Positions 27,276-36,253 of a DNA stretch of 46,221 nucleotides are shown here, in pieces. The notes under the pieces are model-generated. The model had not been told where the DNA came from and searched no databases. It saw only the letters and a program-made list of their open reading frames with translations. This stretch comes from Gloeocapsopsis crepidinum LEGE 06123. GTDB lineage: Bacteria > Cyanobacteriota > Cyanobacteriia > Cyanobacteriales > Chroococcidiopsidaceae. How positions within the stretch are numbered: position 1 is the first letter of the stretch; every line of letters begins with the position of its first letter. The stretch is taken from positions 1 through 46,221 of the forward strand of contig NZ_JADEWN010000051.1 of the NCBI RefSeq assembly GCF_015207655.1, in the 5' to 3' direction. The position numbers and the translations under genes were made by a program.

Positions 27276-29390
27276 GTGAGTGTGGCGACAACAGAATATA
27301 TCATCCTAATTGTTGATGACACGCCTGCTAATTTAGAGGTGTTGTTTAGTTTTTTAACTGATTGCGGTTTCAAGATACTAATTGCAGAAGATGGTGAAAG
27401 TGCCCTTCAGAAAGCAGAATATGCCTCGCCTGAACTGATCCTGCTTGATATTGTGATGCCAGGCATAGATGGTTTTGAAACGTGTCGCCGTCTCAAAGCA
27501 CAGGAAGCCACGCGCGACATTCCAGTCATTTTTATGACTGCTTTATCTGAAACAGTAGATAAGGTTAAGGGATTACAAGTAGGAGCAGTTGATTATATTA
27601 CCAAGCCGCTGCAACATGAAGAAGTTTTAGCTAGGGTACAAACACATCTGCGTCTGCGCAATCTCAATAAGCAACTACAAGCACAAAATCTACAGCTAGA
27701 GCAAGAAATTAAACAACGTCAGCAACAAGAGGAAGCACTGCGCCAAAGCGAGGAACGATTTCGCTTGGCAATTGAAGGGATCAAGGACTACGCAATTTTT
27801 ATGCTTGACGCTGAAGGTTGTATTGTCAGTTGGAACACAGGTGCAGAACGCATTAAAGGTTATCAAGCAACAGAAATTATTGGACGACATTTTTCTTGCT
27901 TTTATCCTGAGGCAGATTTGCAGTCTGGTAAACCTCAGCAATTACTCCAAATAGCCGCGGAGGAAGGTCAAGTCAAAGATGAAGGATGGCGAGTTCGTAA
28001 AGATGGTTCGCGATTTTGGGCTGATGTTGCGATCGCAGCGTTACGAGACGAAAAAGGACTGCGTGGCTTCTCAAAAGTGACACGCGACATTACCGAACGC
28101 AAGCAAGCTGAACAAGAACTCCAACGCCAATATCAGCGATCGCAGTTGTTTGCTGAAGTTACATTCAAGATTCGTCAATCTCTTCAACTCAAAGAAGTGC
28201 TACAAACTGCTGTGGCTGAAGTCCAGAAGATTCTCCAAGCAGATCGAGTTTTAATTTATCGTTTCTGGTCAGATGGCACTGGTAGCTCAGTTGCAGAAGC
28301 CGTTCTTCCTGGTTGGGTTGCAATTTTAGGACAAAAATTTCCTGAGGAAGTTTTTCCAGAAGATTACCGCCAGTTATACTTGCTGGGACGCATTTGCCGA
28401 ATTACCGATGTAGAAAAAGAAGAAAACATCTCTCCTTGTTTAGTCGAGTTTGTTCAGCAATTTAGTGTTAAGGCAAAACTCGTTGTTCCCATTATTATCA
28501 AGCAGGAACTCTGGGGTTTATTAGTTGCCCATCAATGTGCTAACCCTCGATATTGGACTGACTTTGAAACAGAACTGCTGCGCCAGCTAGCAGATCAAAT
28601 TGGCATAGCTTTAACTCAAGCTCAACTTTTAGAACAAGAAACCCGATTCTCGCAGCAGCTAGCCCGCTCTAATGCTGAACTGCAACAGTTTGCCTCAATT
28701 GCGTCTCACGATCTGCAAGAACCACTACGGAAAATTCAGGCATTTGGCAACCGACTACAAGATAAATATCGCGATGTACTTAATGAACAAGGACGTGACT
28801 ATATCCAGCGGATGCAGAACGCAGCTCACCGAATGCAAACTTTGATTGACGATTTATTAATATTCTCTCGTCTCACTACTAGAGCGCAACCCCTTGTTTC
28901 GGTTGTTCTTGCTGAGGTGATCGCAGAAGTATTGTCTGATTTGGAAGTACTAATTCAGCAAACTGGGGGGCGTGTGGAGGTAAGCGAGTTGCCTACTATA
29001 AGTGCCGATCCTTTACAAATGCGTCAGTTATTCCAGAATCTAATTGGTAACGCCCTCAAATTTCGTCGAGCAAATGAACCTCCTTGCGTGAAGATCTCTA
29101 GTCAGATTGTTGAACAACTACAATTCACTACAGATTCAGGCAGTGCCGCTCTTTGTCAAATTACAGTAGAAGATAACGGTATTGGCTTTGACGCCAAATA
29201 TCTCGACCGCATTTTTCAAGTTTTTCAACGGTTGCATAATCGCAGTGAATACGAAGGCACCGGCATGGGATTAGCAATCTGCCGTAAAATTGTGGAGCGA
29301 CACCGCGGCACTCTTACCGCAGAAAGTCAGCCAGGGCAAGGAGCCAAATTTATGATCGCGTTGCCTGTCAATCAATTACTAGACCAATAG
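27276..29390 (+). CDS. Receiver-PAS-GAF histidine kinase
   Basis: A 704-residue kinase starting at a GTG that directly follows the TAA of the giant sensor, so the two are co-transcribed and probably translationally coupled. The receiver is at about 8-125 with phospho-Asp58 (LILLDIVMPG), then a coiled coil, a PAS domain about 150-275, a GAF domain about 290-455 of the phytochrome-like type without an obvious bilin Cys, HisKA with His478 (ASHDLQEPLR) and an HATPase with NLIGNALKF, DNGIGF and GTGMGLAIC. The N-terminal receiver suggests it receives phosphoryl groups, possibly from the upstream sensor through an HPt protein encoded elsewhere. The signal is unknown. Confidence 0.92.
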   Translation: MSVATTEYIILIVDDTPANLEVLFSFLTDCGFKILIAEDGESALQKAEYASPELILLDIVMPGIDGFETCRRLKAQEATRDIPVIFMTALSETVDKVKGLQVGAVDYITKPLQHEEVLARVQTHLRLRNLNKQLQAQNLQLEQEIKQRQQQEEALRQSEERFRLAIEGIKDYAIFMLDAEGCIVSWNTGAERIKGYQATEIIGRHFSCFYPEADLQSGKPQQLLQIAAEEGQVKDEGWRVRKDGSRFWADVAIAALRDEKGLRGFSKVTRDITERKQAEQELQRQYQRSQLFAEVTFKIRQSLQLKEVLQTAVAEVQKILQADRVLIYRFWSDGTGSSVAEAVLPGWVAILGQKFPEEVFPEDYRQLYLLGRICRITDVEKEENISPCLVEFVQQFSVKAKLVVPIIIKQELWGLLVAHQCANPRYWTDFETELLRQLADQIGIALTQAQLLEQETRFSQQLARSNAELQQFASIASHDLQEPLRKIQAFGNRLQDKYRDVLNEQGRDYIQRMQNAAHRMQTLIDDLLIFSRLTTRAQPLVSVVLAEVIAEVLSDLEVLIQQTGGRVEVSELPTISADPLQMRQLFQNLIGNALKFRRANEPPCVKISSQIVEQLQFTTDSGSAALCQITVEDNGIGFDAKYLDRIFQVFQRLHNRSEYEGTGMGLAICRKIVERHRGTLTAESQPGQGAKFMIALPVNQLLDQ

Positions 29391-29392
29391 TA

Positions 29393-29411
29393 AGCCCCCT
29401 TTGCGGGGGCT
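29393..29411 (+). terminator. GC-rich hairpin after the kinase pair
   Basis: The arms AGCCCCC (29393-29399) and GGGGGCT (29405-29411) form a perfect 7-bp stem with a 5-base loop, 2 bases after the stop. It is followed by GGTTAAC, so there is no strong T-run; it probably ends or stabilises the operon transcript. Confidence 0.6.
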
Positions 29412-29576
29412 GGTTAACATATTGTTTTACTTATATGCCCTTATTTTGCCTGGAAACTGCACTGCATCGCTTGAGTGCGATCGCTGAACCAAACATGTTC
29501 AGTTTTTTGTGTCTAGTTCCGTAACTTTACTTGCGATCTCAAAATGGTACTTTTATACTGTTGGCTACACTAAAAG

Positions 29577-29649
29577 CCCTGCCGGAGGGATTCGAACCCC
29601 CGTGATACAACTTAGAAGGTTGTTGCCTCATCCACTCGGCCACGGCAGG
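29577..29649 (-). tRNA. tRNA-Arg (TCT)
   Basis: A 73-base tRNA on the minus strand. Acceptor arms CCTGCCG/CGGCAGG, anticodon stem ACAAC/GTTGT with loop CTTCTAA giving anticodon TCT, and T arm GGGGGTTCGAATCCCTC with one G-T pair. Discriminator G; CCA not encoded. Confidence 0.93.
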
Positions 29650-30079
29650 ATAAAAATCTACTTTGCTATGATAGCAACTAGAACTCGTTCTTTAGCATTT
29701 TTTTGATTTTTATCAAGCTTAGCCTATAGTATCAAAATTCCATATAGATCTTTTGACTACCAAGGAAAACTACGGCACCACTCAATACACGATGAAAATT
29801 GTCGCTACAATAGGGATCAGTGGCGTTTAAGGCGGAGGTTGTACCAAGCCTTGACAAAGAATTTTGAAAAACAATGTTCTCGTTACTAATTTGCCAATAG
29901 GCAATTGACTTGACTACACCAACAAAATTAAAAGCTTTTACAGGTATACTTCAACGAAGTTGTTTCTATTTCTGATACAGTATTGTCTGTATAATAAGCG
30001 CTGCTATATAACATAAAGTACTAATCCGATTTCGCTGCAAGCTCAGGCAAGCAGAAACGGGCTGTGGAAAACCTATGGT
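29650..30079. other. 430-bp intergenic region
   Basis: No gene is seen. A TATAAT at 29990-29995 is a -10 candidate for the HTH gene at 30080, without a well-placed -35. The rest is AT-rich and lacks hairpins with a convincing stem. Confidence 0.45.
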
Positions 30080-31066
30080 ATGACCGTGAAAAAACTATTG
30101 GATGCTGACAAAAGTGAAATTCTTAAACTGTATCGGGAAACCGGAGAAACAACCTCGACGTTGGCAGAACGATATGGTGTCAGTAATTCGACAATTAGCC
30201 GTCTACTAAAAGTTACCTTACCAGAAGCTGAGTATGAATCTTTAATCGCTTCAAAACGAGCTGCACGCACTCCTCACTCAGAAAGTACGCAAGATGAGCC
30301 TAATGCGCCGGAATCAGTTGATAGTGAAATCCAAATCGTAAAAGCACAACCGCAGTCTGAGCAAGTCGAACCAGTCCGTACTTCTAGTCGCAGAGGTAGA
30401 CGCGCCACACCAAAGCCACAGCCAAAATTAGTCAAAAAACCAGCAGCGCACCAACTGCAACTACTCGATACATTGAGTGCAGATGTTGATAGCAACTCAA
30501 CACCAAATCAAGAAGAGAGTCCTCAGCTTGCGATTGACAACAATCCTTCTGCGATCGCAGAAGATGTCGAAGAGGACACTGACACAATTACAGAAATCCT
30601 TGGGGAAGATTTAATTGACGAAGATGAAGATGATGTCGATGACTTGGAAGATGATTTAGATGATGACGATCTTGACGATCTCGACTTAGATGACGATTTT
30701 GATGAAGAACCTTTCACAGTTTCTAGACCAATAAAAAATAGCAGAGTCTCGGTACAAGTTCTACCACTATCAGAAGCGTCTTTACCAAAAACTTGCTATT
30801 TAGTCATCGATCGAGCATCTGAGTTAATTACACGTCCCCTCAGAGAGTTTGGCGATTTGGGACAAATTCCTACTGGTGAAACTCAGGAAAGAACTTTACC
30901 TGTGTTTGATAACCATCGAGTAGCACGTCGTTTTTCAACGAAACGAGACAAAGTCATCAAAATTCCAGATAGCAGATTGCTGCAAAAAACGCGATCGCAT
31001 CTCCAAGCTAAAGGAATTACACGACTACTCGTTGACGGTCAAGTTTATTCCTTGTCTATAACTTAG
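30080..31066 (+). CDS. HTH protein with acidic linker (cyanobacterial conserved)
   Basis: A 328-residue protein of unknown function. Residues about 8-50 form a resolvase/transposase-type helix-turn-helix (ILKLYRETGETTSTLAERYG, then VSNSTISRLLK), so it probably binds DNA. A basic RRGRRATPKPQPK patch and a long disordered Glu/Asp stretch (about 180-215, nearly all D, E and L) follow. The C-terminal 100 residues form a compact domain (CYLVIDRASELITRPLREFG to the VDGQVYSL end) that looks conserved. No catalytic transposase residues are present, so it is not a transposase. The acidic linker could mimic DNA or bind a basic partner. The GTG or ATG choice is clear: ATG at 30080. Confidence 0.65.
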   Translation: MTVKKLLDADKSEILKLYRETGETTSTLAERYGVSNSTISRLLKVTLPEAEYESLIASKRAARTPHSESTQDEPNAPESVDSEIQIVKAQPQSEQVEPVRTSSRRGRRATPKPQPKLVKKPAAHQLQLLDTLSADVDSNSTPNQEESPQLAIDNNPSAIAEDVEEDTDTITEILGEDLIDEDEDDVDDLEDDLDDDDLDDLDLDDDFDEEPFTVSRPIKNSRVSVQVLPLSEASLPKTCYLVIDRASELITRPLREFGDLGQIPTGETQERTLPVFDNHRVARRFSTKRDKVIKIPDSRLLQKTRSHLQAKGITRLLVDGQVYSLSIT

Positions 31067-31360
31067 TATTGTACTTCAGCTAATTTGGAACTGTAATTGT
31101 ACTGAAATTAAGTCTGTATTTACTCTTGTTTAAGAATCTCTCAGTAGATTCTCGAATAGACATATAAACCAAGGTGGCGCTAGTTTTGTTTAGTATTTAA
31201 ATTGTCTAGAACTACCTAAAACAACTGACTTTTCAGATGTCCTAATATATACAGCTTTAAATTGCGGAATTTGATAACTGGGTGCAGCCATTGTCAGACG
31301 AACGAACAAGTTCATACTCAAGGTAGTTCTATCGACAGCAGGTTGTATGACAGTAAGCAA

Positions 31361-32959
31361 ATGGCTAAATTCGCCTTAATTAAGAGATTGCGTCGTGCTT
31401 GTAATATTGCTCGGTTATCACATAAAAGCAGAATTCCGACAAATGAATTAATAGAAATACTGCATCAGAAAACTTCACGGCGACGGTTACTCCAAGGTGG
31501 ACTTTTTGCTGCAAGTGCGATCGCTGGAGTCACTTTAAGTCATAAACGGCACAGTATGGCTGTTGGTGCAAGTTCTAAAGTACTAATTGTTGGCGCAGGA
31601 ATTGCAGGATTAACAGCTGCGTATCGACTACATCAAGCCGGAGTAGGTGTTGAAATTGTTGAAGCCAGAAATCATATTGGCGGAAGAATCCGCAGCCTTG
31701 CCAACGCCGCAGGAACCTCCACAACAGTTGAGTTAGGAGGAGAATTTATTGATTCAGATCATCAGAATATTCAAGCGCTTGCAGCTGAACTAGGCTTGCA
31801 GCTTAGCGATTTATCAGCTGTAGATCGAGGATTAATAGAGGATACTTGGTACTTTGAGGGCAGAAAAATTCCCTTAGAACAGATTGTTCAAGATTTTATC
31901 CCCTTAGCGCCAATTCTAGAGAAAGATGCAGCGATCGCAGAAAATCTAGAATCTCCAGAAGCAATTAAACTAGATCGAACTTCAATTACACAGTATTTAG
32001 CACAACAGCCAATTAGCCCAACTTTACGCAAACTGATCGCAATTGCTTACACAGTAGAATATGGTCGTGAAGCCGCAGAACAGTCAAGTCTCAACCTAAT
32101 CTACTTAATTACCACAAATACAGATGAATTTGGCATTTATGGCGATAGTGATGAGCGTTATCACATTATCGGAGGTAATCAGCAACTTCTGCAACGATTG
32201 GCACAGCCGTTGACAAGTTTTATAGAAACAGAAACTGAATTAGAAGCAATCCGCAGTCTATCAGATGGTCGTTATCGCGCCAGCTTTCGGGCAGGAACTA
32301 GAGTATTTGAGCGTAACTACGAACGAGTTTTACTCACTATTCCTTTTAGTGTTTTACGTACAGTACACCTTGCTGTTGATTTGCCACCTGCAAAACGTCA
32401 GGTAATTAATGGTTTATGTTACGGTACAAACTCTAAGTTAATTACTGCATACAAAGAAAGAGTTTGGCGCGATCGCTACCAAGCCACTGCTTCTGTGTTT
32501 ACTGATTTGGGTTTTCAGAATACTTGGGAACCAACACGTTATTCATCTACAGAAAGTGGCTTGATGACTAATTTTTGTGGCGGACGTTACGGAGTCGAAA
32601 TAGGAAGAGGAACTACACAAGCTCAAGCGCAAAAATTTTATGGACAAATCGAACAAGTCTTTCCTGGACTTTTTAGCCAACGCACAGGAGAAGCAATTCG
32701 AGCTTACTGGACAAAAGAGCAATATAGTGCAGGTTCTTATGCTTGCTATTTAGTCGGACAGTGGTCCCAGTTTTATGGCAAAGAAGGAGAACGTGTAGGA
32801 AACCTCCTGTTTGCCGGCGAACACTGCTCCTATGACTATCAAGGGTATATGGAAGGAGGCTGTGAAACGGGCGAAGTTGCAGCACAGGAAATCTTGAAAG
32901 ACTTAAATATCAAAACTGGAGCGACCTTGAAAAACCGTCAAGCCAACCAGCGCCGTTAA
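31361..32959 (+). CDS. Tat-exported flavin amine oxidase
   Basis: From the ATG at 31361 the protein has 532 residues; a TTG at 31262 would add 33 residues of no clear merit. The N-terminus has a twin-arginine signal SRRRLLQGGLFAASAIAG (about 39-56) after an unusually long basic leader. The FAD-binding motif is VGAGIAGLTAAYRL (about 77-90), followed by EARNHIGGRIRS, the GG-doublet motif. The C-terminal LLFAGEHCSYDYQGYMEGGCETG closes the FAD site as in monoamine and polyamine oxidases. It should oxidise an amine or amino acid in the periplasm or lumen, releasing ammonia and peroxide. The substrate is not determinable here. It appears to be a single-gene unit. Confidence 0.82.
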   Translation: MAKFALIKRLRRACNIARLSHKSRIPTNELIEILHQKTSRRRLLQGGLFAASAIAGVTLSHKRHSMAVGASSKVLIVGAGIAGLTAAYRLHQAGVGVEIVEARNHIGGRIRSLANAAGTSTTVELGGEFIDSDHQNIQALAAELGLQLSDLSAVDRGLIEDTWYFEGRKIPLEQIVQDFIPLAPILEKDAAIAENLESPEAIKLDRTSITQYLAQQPISPTLRKLIAIAYTVEYGREAAEQSSLNLIYLITTNTDEFGIYGDSDERYHIIGGNQQLLQRLAQPLTSFIETETELEAIRSLSDGRYRASFRAGTRVFERNYERVLLTIPFSVLRTVHLAVDLPPAKRQVINGLCYGTNSKLITAYKERVWRDRYQATASVFTDLGFQNTWEPTRYSSTESGLMTNFCGGRYGVEIGRGTTQAQAQKFYGQIEQVFPGLFSQRTGEAIRAYWTKEQYSAGSYACYLVGQWSQFYGKEGERVGNLLFAGEHCSYDYQGYMEGGCETGEVAAQEILKDLNIKTGATLKNRQANQRR

Positions 32960-33042
32960 TTTGCACAAAAGGTTCAACAGACAAGTGGTGTACACTTAAA
33001 CATAATGGGAAATAAGTTGAGTATAGTTACATAGAGTCAATC

Positions 33043-33375
33043 ATGAGCAGTGCTTCTGATGTAACTCAATACAGTGTGGTATTAGTGAGTACTGGTTCAC
33101 AGCAAGAGGCAGAGGCGATCGCCACTTCTTTAGTCAAATCTCGGTTGGCTGCTTGTGTCAGTATCGTCCCAGTTTCATCAACTTACACTTGGCAAGGAGA
33201 ACTTTGTCAAGAACCAGAGTGGCAGTTAATTATTAAAACAGATTTAAGTCAGTTTCCGGCTCTAGAAGCAAGAATTCAGGAGCTACACTCTTACGAAGTT
33301 CCAGAAGTGATTGCACTTCCTATTATCGCTGGTTCTAGCACTTACCTTGCTTGGCTCTCTGGGCAATTAAAATAA
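33043..33375 (+). CDS. cutA: Divalent-cation tolerance protein CutA
   Basis: A 110-residue protein of the trimeric CutA1 fold. Diagnostic segments are VVLVSTGSQQEAEAIATSLV, RLAACVSIVPVSSTYTWQGE (with the conserved Cys and the W-x-G turn), EWQLIIKTDLSQFPALEARI and HSYEVPEVIALPI. Despite the name, the physiological role is unsettled; copper and other metal binding has been reported for the family, and cyanobacterial CutA is not essential for copper tolerance. ATG start with an immediately preceding AGTCAATC leader. It is separated from the amine oxidase by 83 bases on the same strand. Confidence 0.95.
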   Translation: MSSASDVTQYSVVLVSTGSQQEAEAIATSLVKSRLAACVSIVPVSSTYTWQGELCQEPEWQLIIKTDLSQFPALEARIQELHSYEVPEVIALPIIAGSSTYLAWLSGQLK

Positions 33376-33488
33376 TGAACCACCTCAAGCACTAAGCTAA
33401 AAGTTAAACAGTATTTCTATTAGTACCATTTTGCTAAAAGAGAAATCAATAATTTCTCCCCTGCTTCCTTCACGGCATAACAGTAAAA

Positions 33489-33570
33489 TGCGGATGGCGA
33501 GACTCGAACTCGCAAGGCGTAAGCCACACGCCCCTCAAACGTGCGTGTCTACCAGTTCCACCACATCCGC
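33489..33570 (-). tRNA. tRNA-Leu (GAG)
   Basis: An 82-base class II tRNA on the minus strand. Acceptor arms GCGGATG/CATCCGC, anticodon loop TTGAGGG within CACGT/GCGTG giving GAG, a long variable arm GGCTTACGCCT, and T arm GCGAGTTCGAGTCTCGC. Discriminator A; CCA not encoded. Confidence 0.94.
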
Positions 33571-33718
33571 TTGTGACTAATTATAGATAGTAGCAGATTA
33601 AGCGCAATTTCGTCCTATATTTACTGTATGCTGAAGCTACGCGATCGCACTACCGCTGTAGAAATGTTCAGGAGTTAGCGAAAGCATTTACTCTAGCTGT
33701 TGGTATATTTGCTGGCAA

Positions 33719-35074
33719 ATGCATTTTTCTAAAATACTAATCGCCAATCGGGGAGAAATTGCCCTCAGGATTATCCGTGCTTGTGAGGAGATGGGAATTG
33801 CTACTGTTGCAGTTCATTCAACGGTTGACCGTGATTCTCTTCATGTCCAACTTGCGGATGAAGCCGTGTGTATTGGTGAAGCTCCAGGGAGCAAAAGTTA
33901 TCTTAATATTCCCCGAATTATTGCTGCAGCTTTAACACGTAATGCTACCGCAATACATCCTGGTTATGGCTTCTTAGCTGAGAATGCCCGATTTGCAGAA
34001 ATTTGTGCCGATCATCAAATTACTTTTATTGGTCCGTCACCCGAAGCAATTCGTGCTATGGGTGATAAATCAACCGCCAAAGAAACGATGATTCGAGCTG
34101 GTGTGCCAACTGTTCCTGGTAGCGATGGGTTGCTTAGAGACGAACTTGAAGCACAGGCGATCGCTCGTAAAATCGGTTATCCTGTCATCGTTAAAGCCAC
34201 AGCAGGTGGTGGCGGACGTGGAATGCGCCTCGTACGCGACGACAACGAAATCACTAAATTCTTTTTAGCGGCTCAAGGCGAAGCGGAAGCTGCCTTTGGT
34301 AATCCTGGGCTGTATCTTGAAAAATTTATTGAACGCCCTCGTCATATTGAATTTCAAATTTTCGCAGATAGCTACGGTAATGTGATTCACCTCGGCGAAC
34401 GTGATTGTTCCATTCAACGTCGTCATCAAAAATTGTTGGAAGAAGCACCAAGCCCAGCACTGAACTCAGCACTCCGCGAAGAAATGGGACAAGCCGCTGT
34501 TCAGGCAGCCAAGTCAATTGACTATGTCGGTGCGGGTACTGTTGAGTTTTTGCTTGCCCCTAACGGCGAGTTCTACTTTATGGAAATGAACACGCGGATT
34601 CAAGTTGAGCATCCAGTCACAGAAATGATTACTGGACTTGACTTAGTTGCTGAGCAAATTCGCATTGCTCAAGGCGAAAAACTCCAGCTGACTCAGGATC
34701 AAGTAGTACTACGCGGTCATGCGATCGAATGTCGGATTAACGCTGAAGATCCAGATCACGATTTTCGTCCTTCTCCTGGTCGCATTAGCGGCTATTTACC
34801 ACCAGGTGGACCAGGCGTACGTATGGATTCCCACGTTTACACAGATTATCAGATTCCTCCCTACTACGACTCGTTAATTGCCAAATTAATCGTTTGGGGT
34901 CCCGATCGCCCTAGTGCTATCAAACGGATGAAACGCGCTCTACGCGAGTGCGCACTGACTGGCTTACCAACAACAATTAACTTTCACCAAAGGATTTTAG
35001 AAACACCAGAATTTCTTCAAGGTGAAGTCTTTACAAACTTTGTTGAACACGTTATGTTTCCAAGGAAAAACTAG
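33719..35074 (+). CDS. accC: Biotin carboxylase subunit of acetyl-CoA carboxylase
   Basis: A 451-residue enzyme that carboxylates the biotin of AccB using bicarbonate and ATP, the first step of fatty-acid synthesis. The opening [20 protein letters not shown], the glycine-rich ATP lid [35 protein letters not shown] and the [16 protein letters not shown] active-site segment are all intact. The start ATG (33719) is in the standard place relative to the N-terminus. It is a single gene here, with no accB or accA beside it, as is usual in cyanobacteria. A tRNA-Leu on the other strand lies about 150 bases upstream. Confidence 0.98.
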   Translation: MHFSKILIANRGEIALRIIRACEEMGIATVAVHSTVDRDSLHVQLADEAVCIGEAPGSKSYLNIPRIIAAALTRNATAIHPGYGFLAENARFAEICADHQITFIGPSPEAIRAMGDKSTAKETMIRAGVPTVPGSDGLLRDELEAQAIARKIGYPVIVKATAGGGGRGMRLVRDDNEITKFFLAAQGEAEAAFGNPGLYLEKFIERPRHIEFQIFADSYGNVIHLGERDCSIQRRHQKLLEEAPSPALNSALREEMGQAAVQAAKSIDYVGAGTVEFLLAPNGEFYFMEMNTRIQVEHPVTEMITGLDLVAEQIRIAQGEKLQLTQDQVVLRGHAIECRINAEDPDHDFRPSPGRISGYLPPGGPGVRMDSHVYTDYQIPPYYDSLIAKLIVWGPDRPSAIKRMKRALRECALTGLPTTINFHQRILETPEFLQGEVFTNFVEHVMFPRKN

Positions 35075-35213
35075 AGCAGAAGAGTAGAGACTCGGTAAGC
35101 TGAGGTAGGCGGGGAGACTAAGAGAGTTATGAATGTTGAGGTTAAGTGTTGAGTTTGAGAGAGTTGAGAAAATTCTTTTAATTCAAAACGTGCTAAGGCA
35201 CCACTACGCTAAC

Positions 35214-35241
35214 AAAACTCAAAACTCAGAACTCAAAACTC
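35214..35241. repeat. ACTCAAA heptamer array
   Basis: About four tandem AACTCAA/ACTCAAA/ACTCAGA units stand between the convergent accC and yggT genes. The preceding 130 bases also contain purine-rich degenerate heptamers. Same family as the arrays at 1214, 20331 and 42167. Confidence 0.6.
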
Positions 35242-35284
35242 TATTACCCACACTCCCACTAATCACTAACCACTCACCATTCCC

Positions 35285-35575
35285 TTATTGCAAGCGAGAA
35301 GCCATTGTCAGTAGCCCTTGCTGACCTAAAAGCAATTCTCTCAACAAGCTGAAAACACCCAGCCAAATAACAGGAGTAATATCGACCCCACCAATAGGTG
35401 GTATTAGCTTGCGCAAAGGAGCTAAAAATGGTTCTGTCGTTACAGTAATTACATTGAACGGACGTTTAAGTTCAACTTGGGGATACCAGGTCAAAACGAT
35501 GCGAAAGAGAAACAACAAGATCATTAATCCAAAGATCAGACCAAGAGTCCAGCTAGTAAGAGTAACAGCGCTCAT
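35285..35575 (-). CDS. YggT-family membrane protein
   Basis: A 96-residue protein with two membrane helices (WTLGLIFGLMILLFLFRIVL and VIWLGVFSLLRELLL). They bracket the family motif FNVITVTTEPFLAPLRKLIPPIGGVDITP, which contains the P-L-R-x-x-x-P-P pattern diagnostic of YggT/YlmG. The family is linked to cell or plastid division, osmotic stress and, in plastids, nucleoid distribution (YLMG). Cyanobacterial copies probably have a related envelope role. It is convergent with accC and starts at an ATG after about 350 bases of gene-poor DNA. Confidence 0.9.
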   Translation of the reverse strand: MSAVTLTSWTLGLIFGLMILLFLFRIVLTWYPQVELKRPFNVITVTTEPFLAPLRKLIPPIGGVDITPVIWLGVFSLLRELLLGQQGLLTMASRLQ

Positions 35576-35926
35576 ATCAGGTTAACGGTGAAACAACTAG
35601 AAAAGTGACCAAGAATTTGGAGAACAGAAATTGGAGTGAAGGAGTTTAAGTGTTTCTAACTTCTAAACTATAGATTCTTCATATACAGCAATTGGTATTT
35701 TAAATTTTGTAAACGTTTTATTACTTTATTCTATTTTAACTGTAGAGAAGCTTATAAATAGTACGTATAAAAATCCTTGTAGCTCATAGAAGACTTTTGG
35801 GTATTCTGGGCTATTTCTGCTTGTTATTTATCGAACTGTAAATTCAGAACATTATTAGACAAGCTTCTCAACGGTGTAACAGAAGATTAAAATTAAGATC
35901 GAAGTGTGCAAAAAGGTTGCGAATCT
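35576..35926. other. 351-bp intergenic region between yggT and psbX
   Basis: AT-rich and without any ORF worth calling. It should contain divergent promoters for yggT and psbX. No strong -10/-35 pair or hairpin stands out by eye. Confidence 0.45.
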
Positions 35927-36046
35927 ATGACACCCTCTTTAATGAATTTCTTTTACAGTTTACTGGCAGGACTGTTAATTGTTGTCGTTCCGGCAACTGT
36001 TGGGTTGATTTTTATTAGTCAAAAAGATAAGGTCGAGCGTTCATAA
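35927..36046 (+). CDS. psbX: Photosystem II protein PsbX
   Basis: A 39-residue gene easily missed because of its size. The protein reads MTPSLMNFFYSLLAGLLIVV and ends PATVGLIFISQKDKVERS, matching PsbX: a short N-terminus, one membrane helix and the conserved FISQKDK tail. PsbX is a single-helix subunit near cytochrome b559 in photosystem II, affecting quinone exchange at QB. The ATG is preceded by GGTTGCGAATCT, which offers only a weak SD. ycf66 follows on the same strand after a hairpin, an order found in several cyanobacteria. Confidence 0.96.
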   Translation: MTPSLMNFFYSLLAGLLIVVVPATVGLIFISQKDKVERS

Positions 36047-36054
36047 ATCTGTGT

Positions 36055-36073
36055 GGGAGTCATAATGACTCCC
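36055..36073 (+). terminator. Hairpin downstream of psbX
   Basis: The arms GGGAGTC (36055-36061) and GACTCCC (36067-36073) form a perfect 7-bp stem closing the 5-base loop ATAAT, 8 bases after the stop. Only a weak pyrimidine run follows (GCTCT), so it may be a terminator or a 3'-end stabiliser for the short psbX mRNA. Confidence 0.55.
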
Positions 36074-36253
36074 GCTCTATGGAGATCGGCGCTGGATTTG
36101 TGCCACAATTGTACGATGTGTAAGTTAGTTGCATACAGCAATCTGTATAAACAATAGTGAACTAGTAGTATGCAACGTATTAGAATGCCCAGAGATTCCT
36201 ATGGTTATTTTAAGCTGAACTCGTTAGGATAAGACATACTTGAGAGAATAGAA

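Noticed and set aside
30600-30720. Serine-rich minus-strand ORF opposite the acidic linker
   Set aside because: It is the mirror of the Asp/Glu codons (GAT/GAC read as ATC/TCG-type codons) and not a gene.
31262-31360. N-terminal extension of the amine oxidase from a TTG start
   Set aside because: The extension has no family support and the ATG at 31361 gives a better start before the Tat signal.
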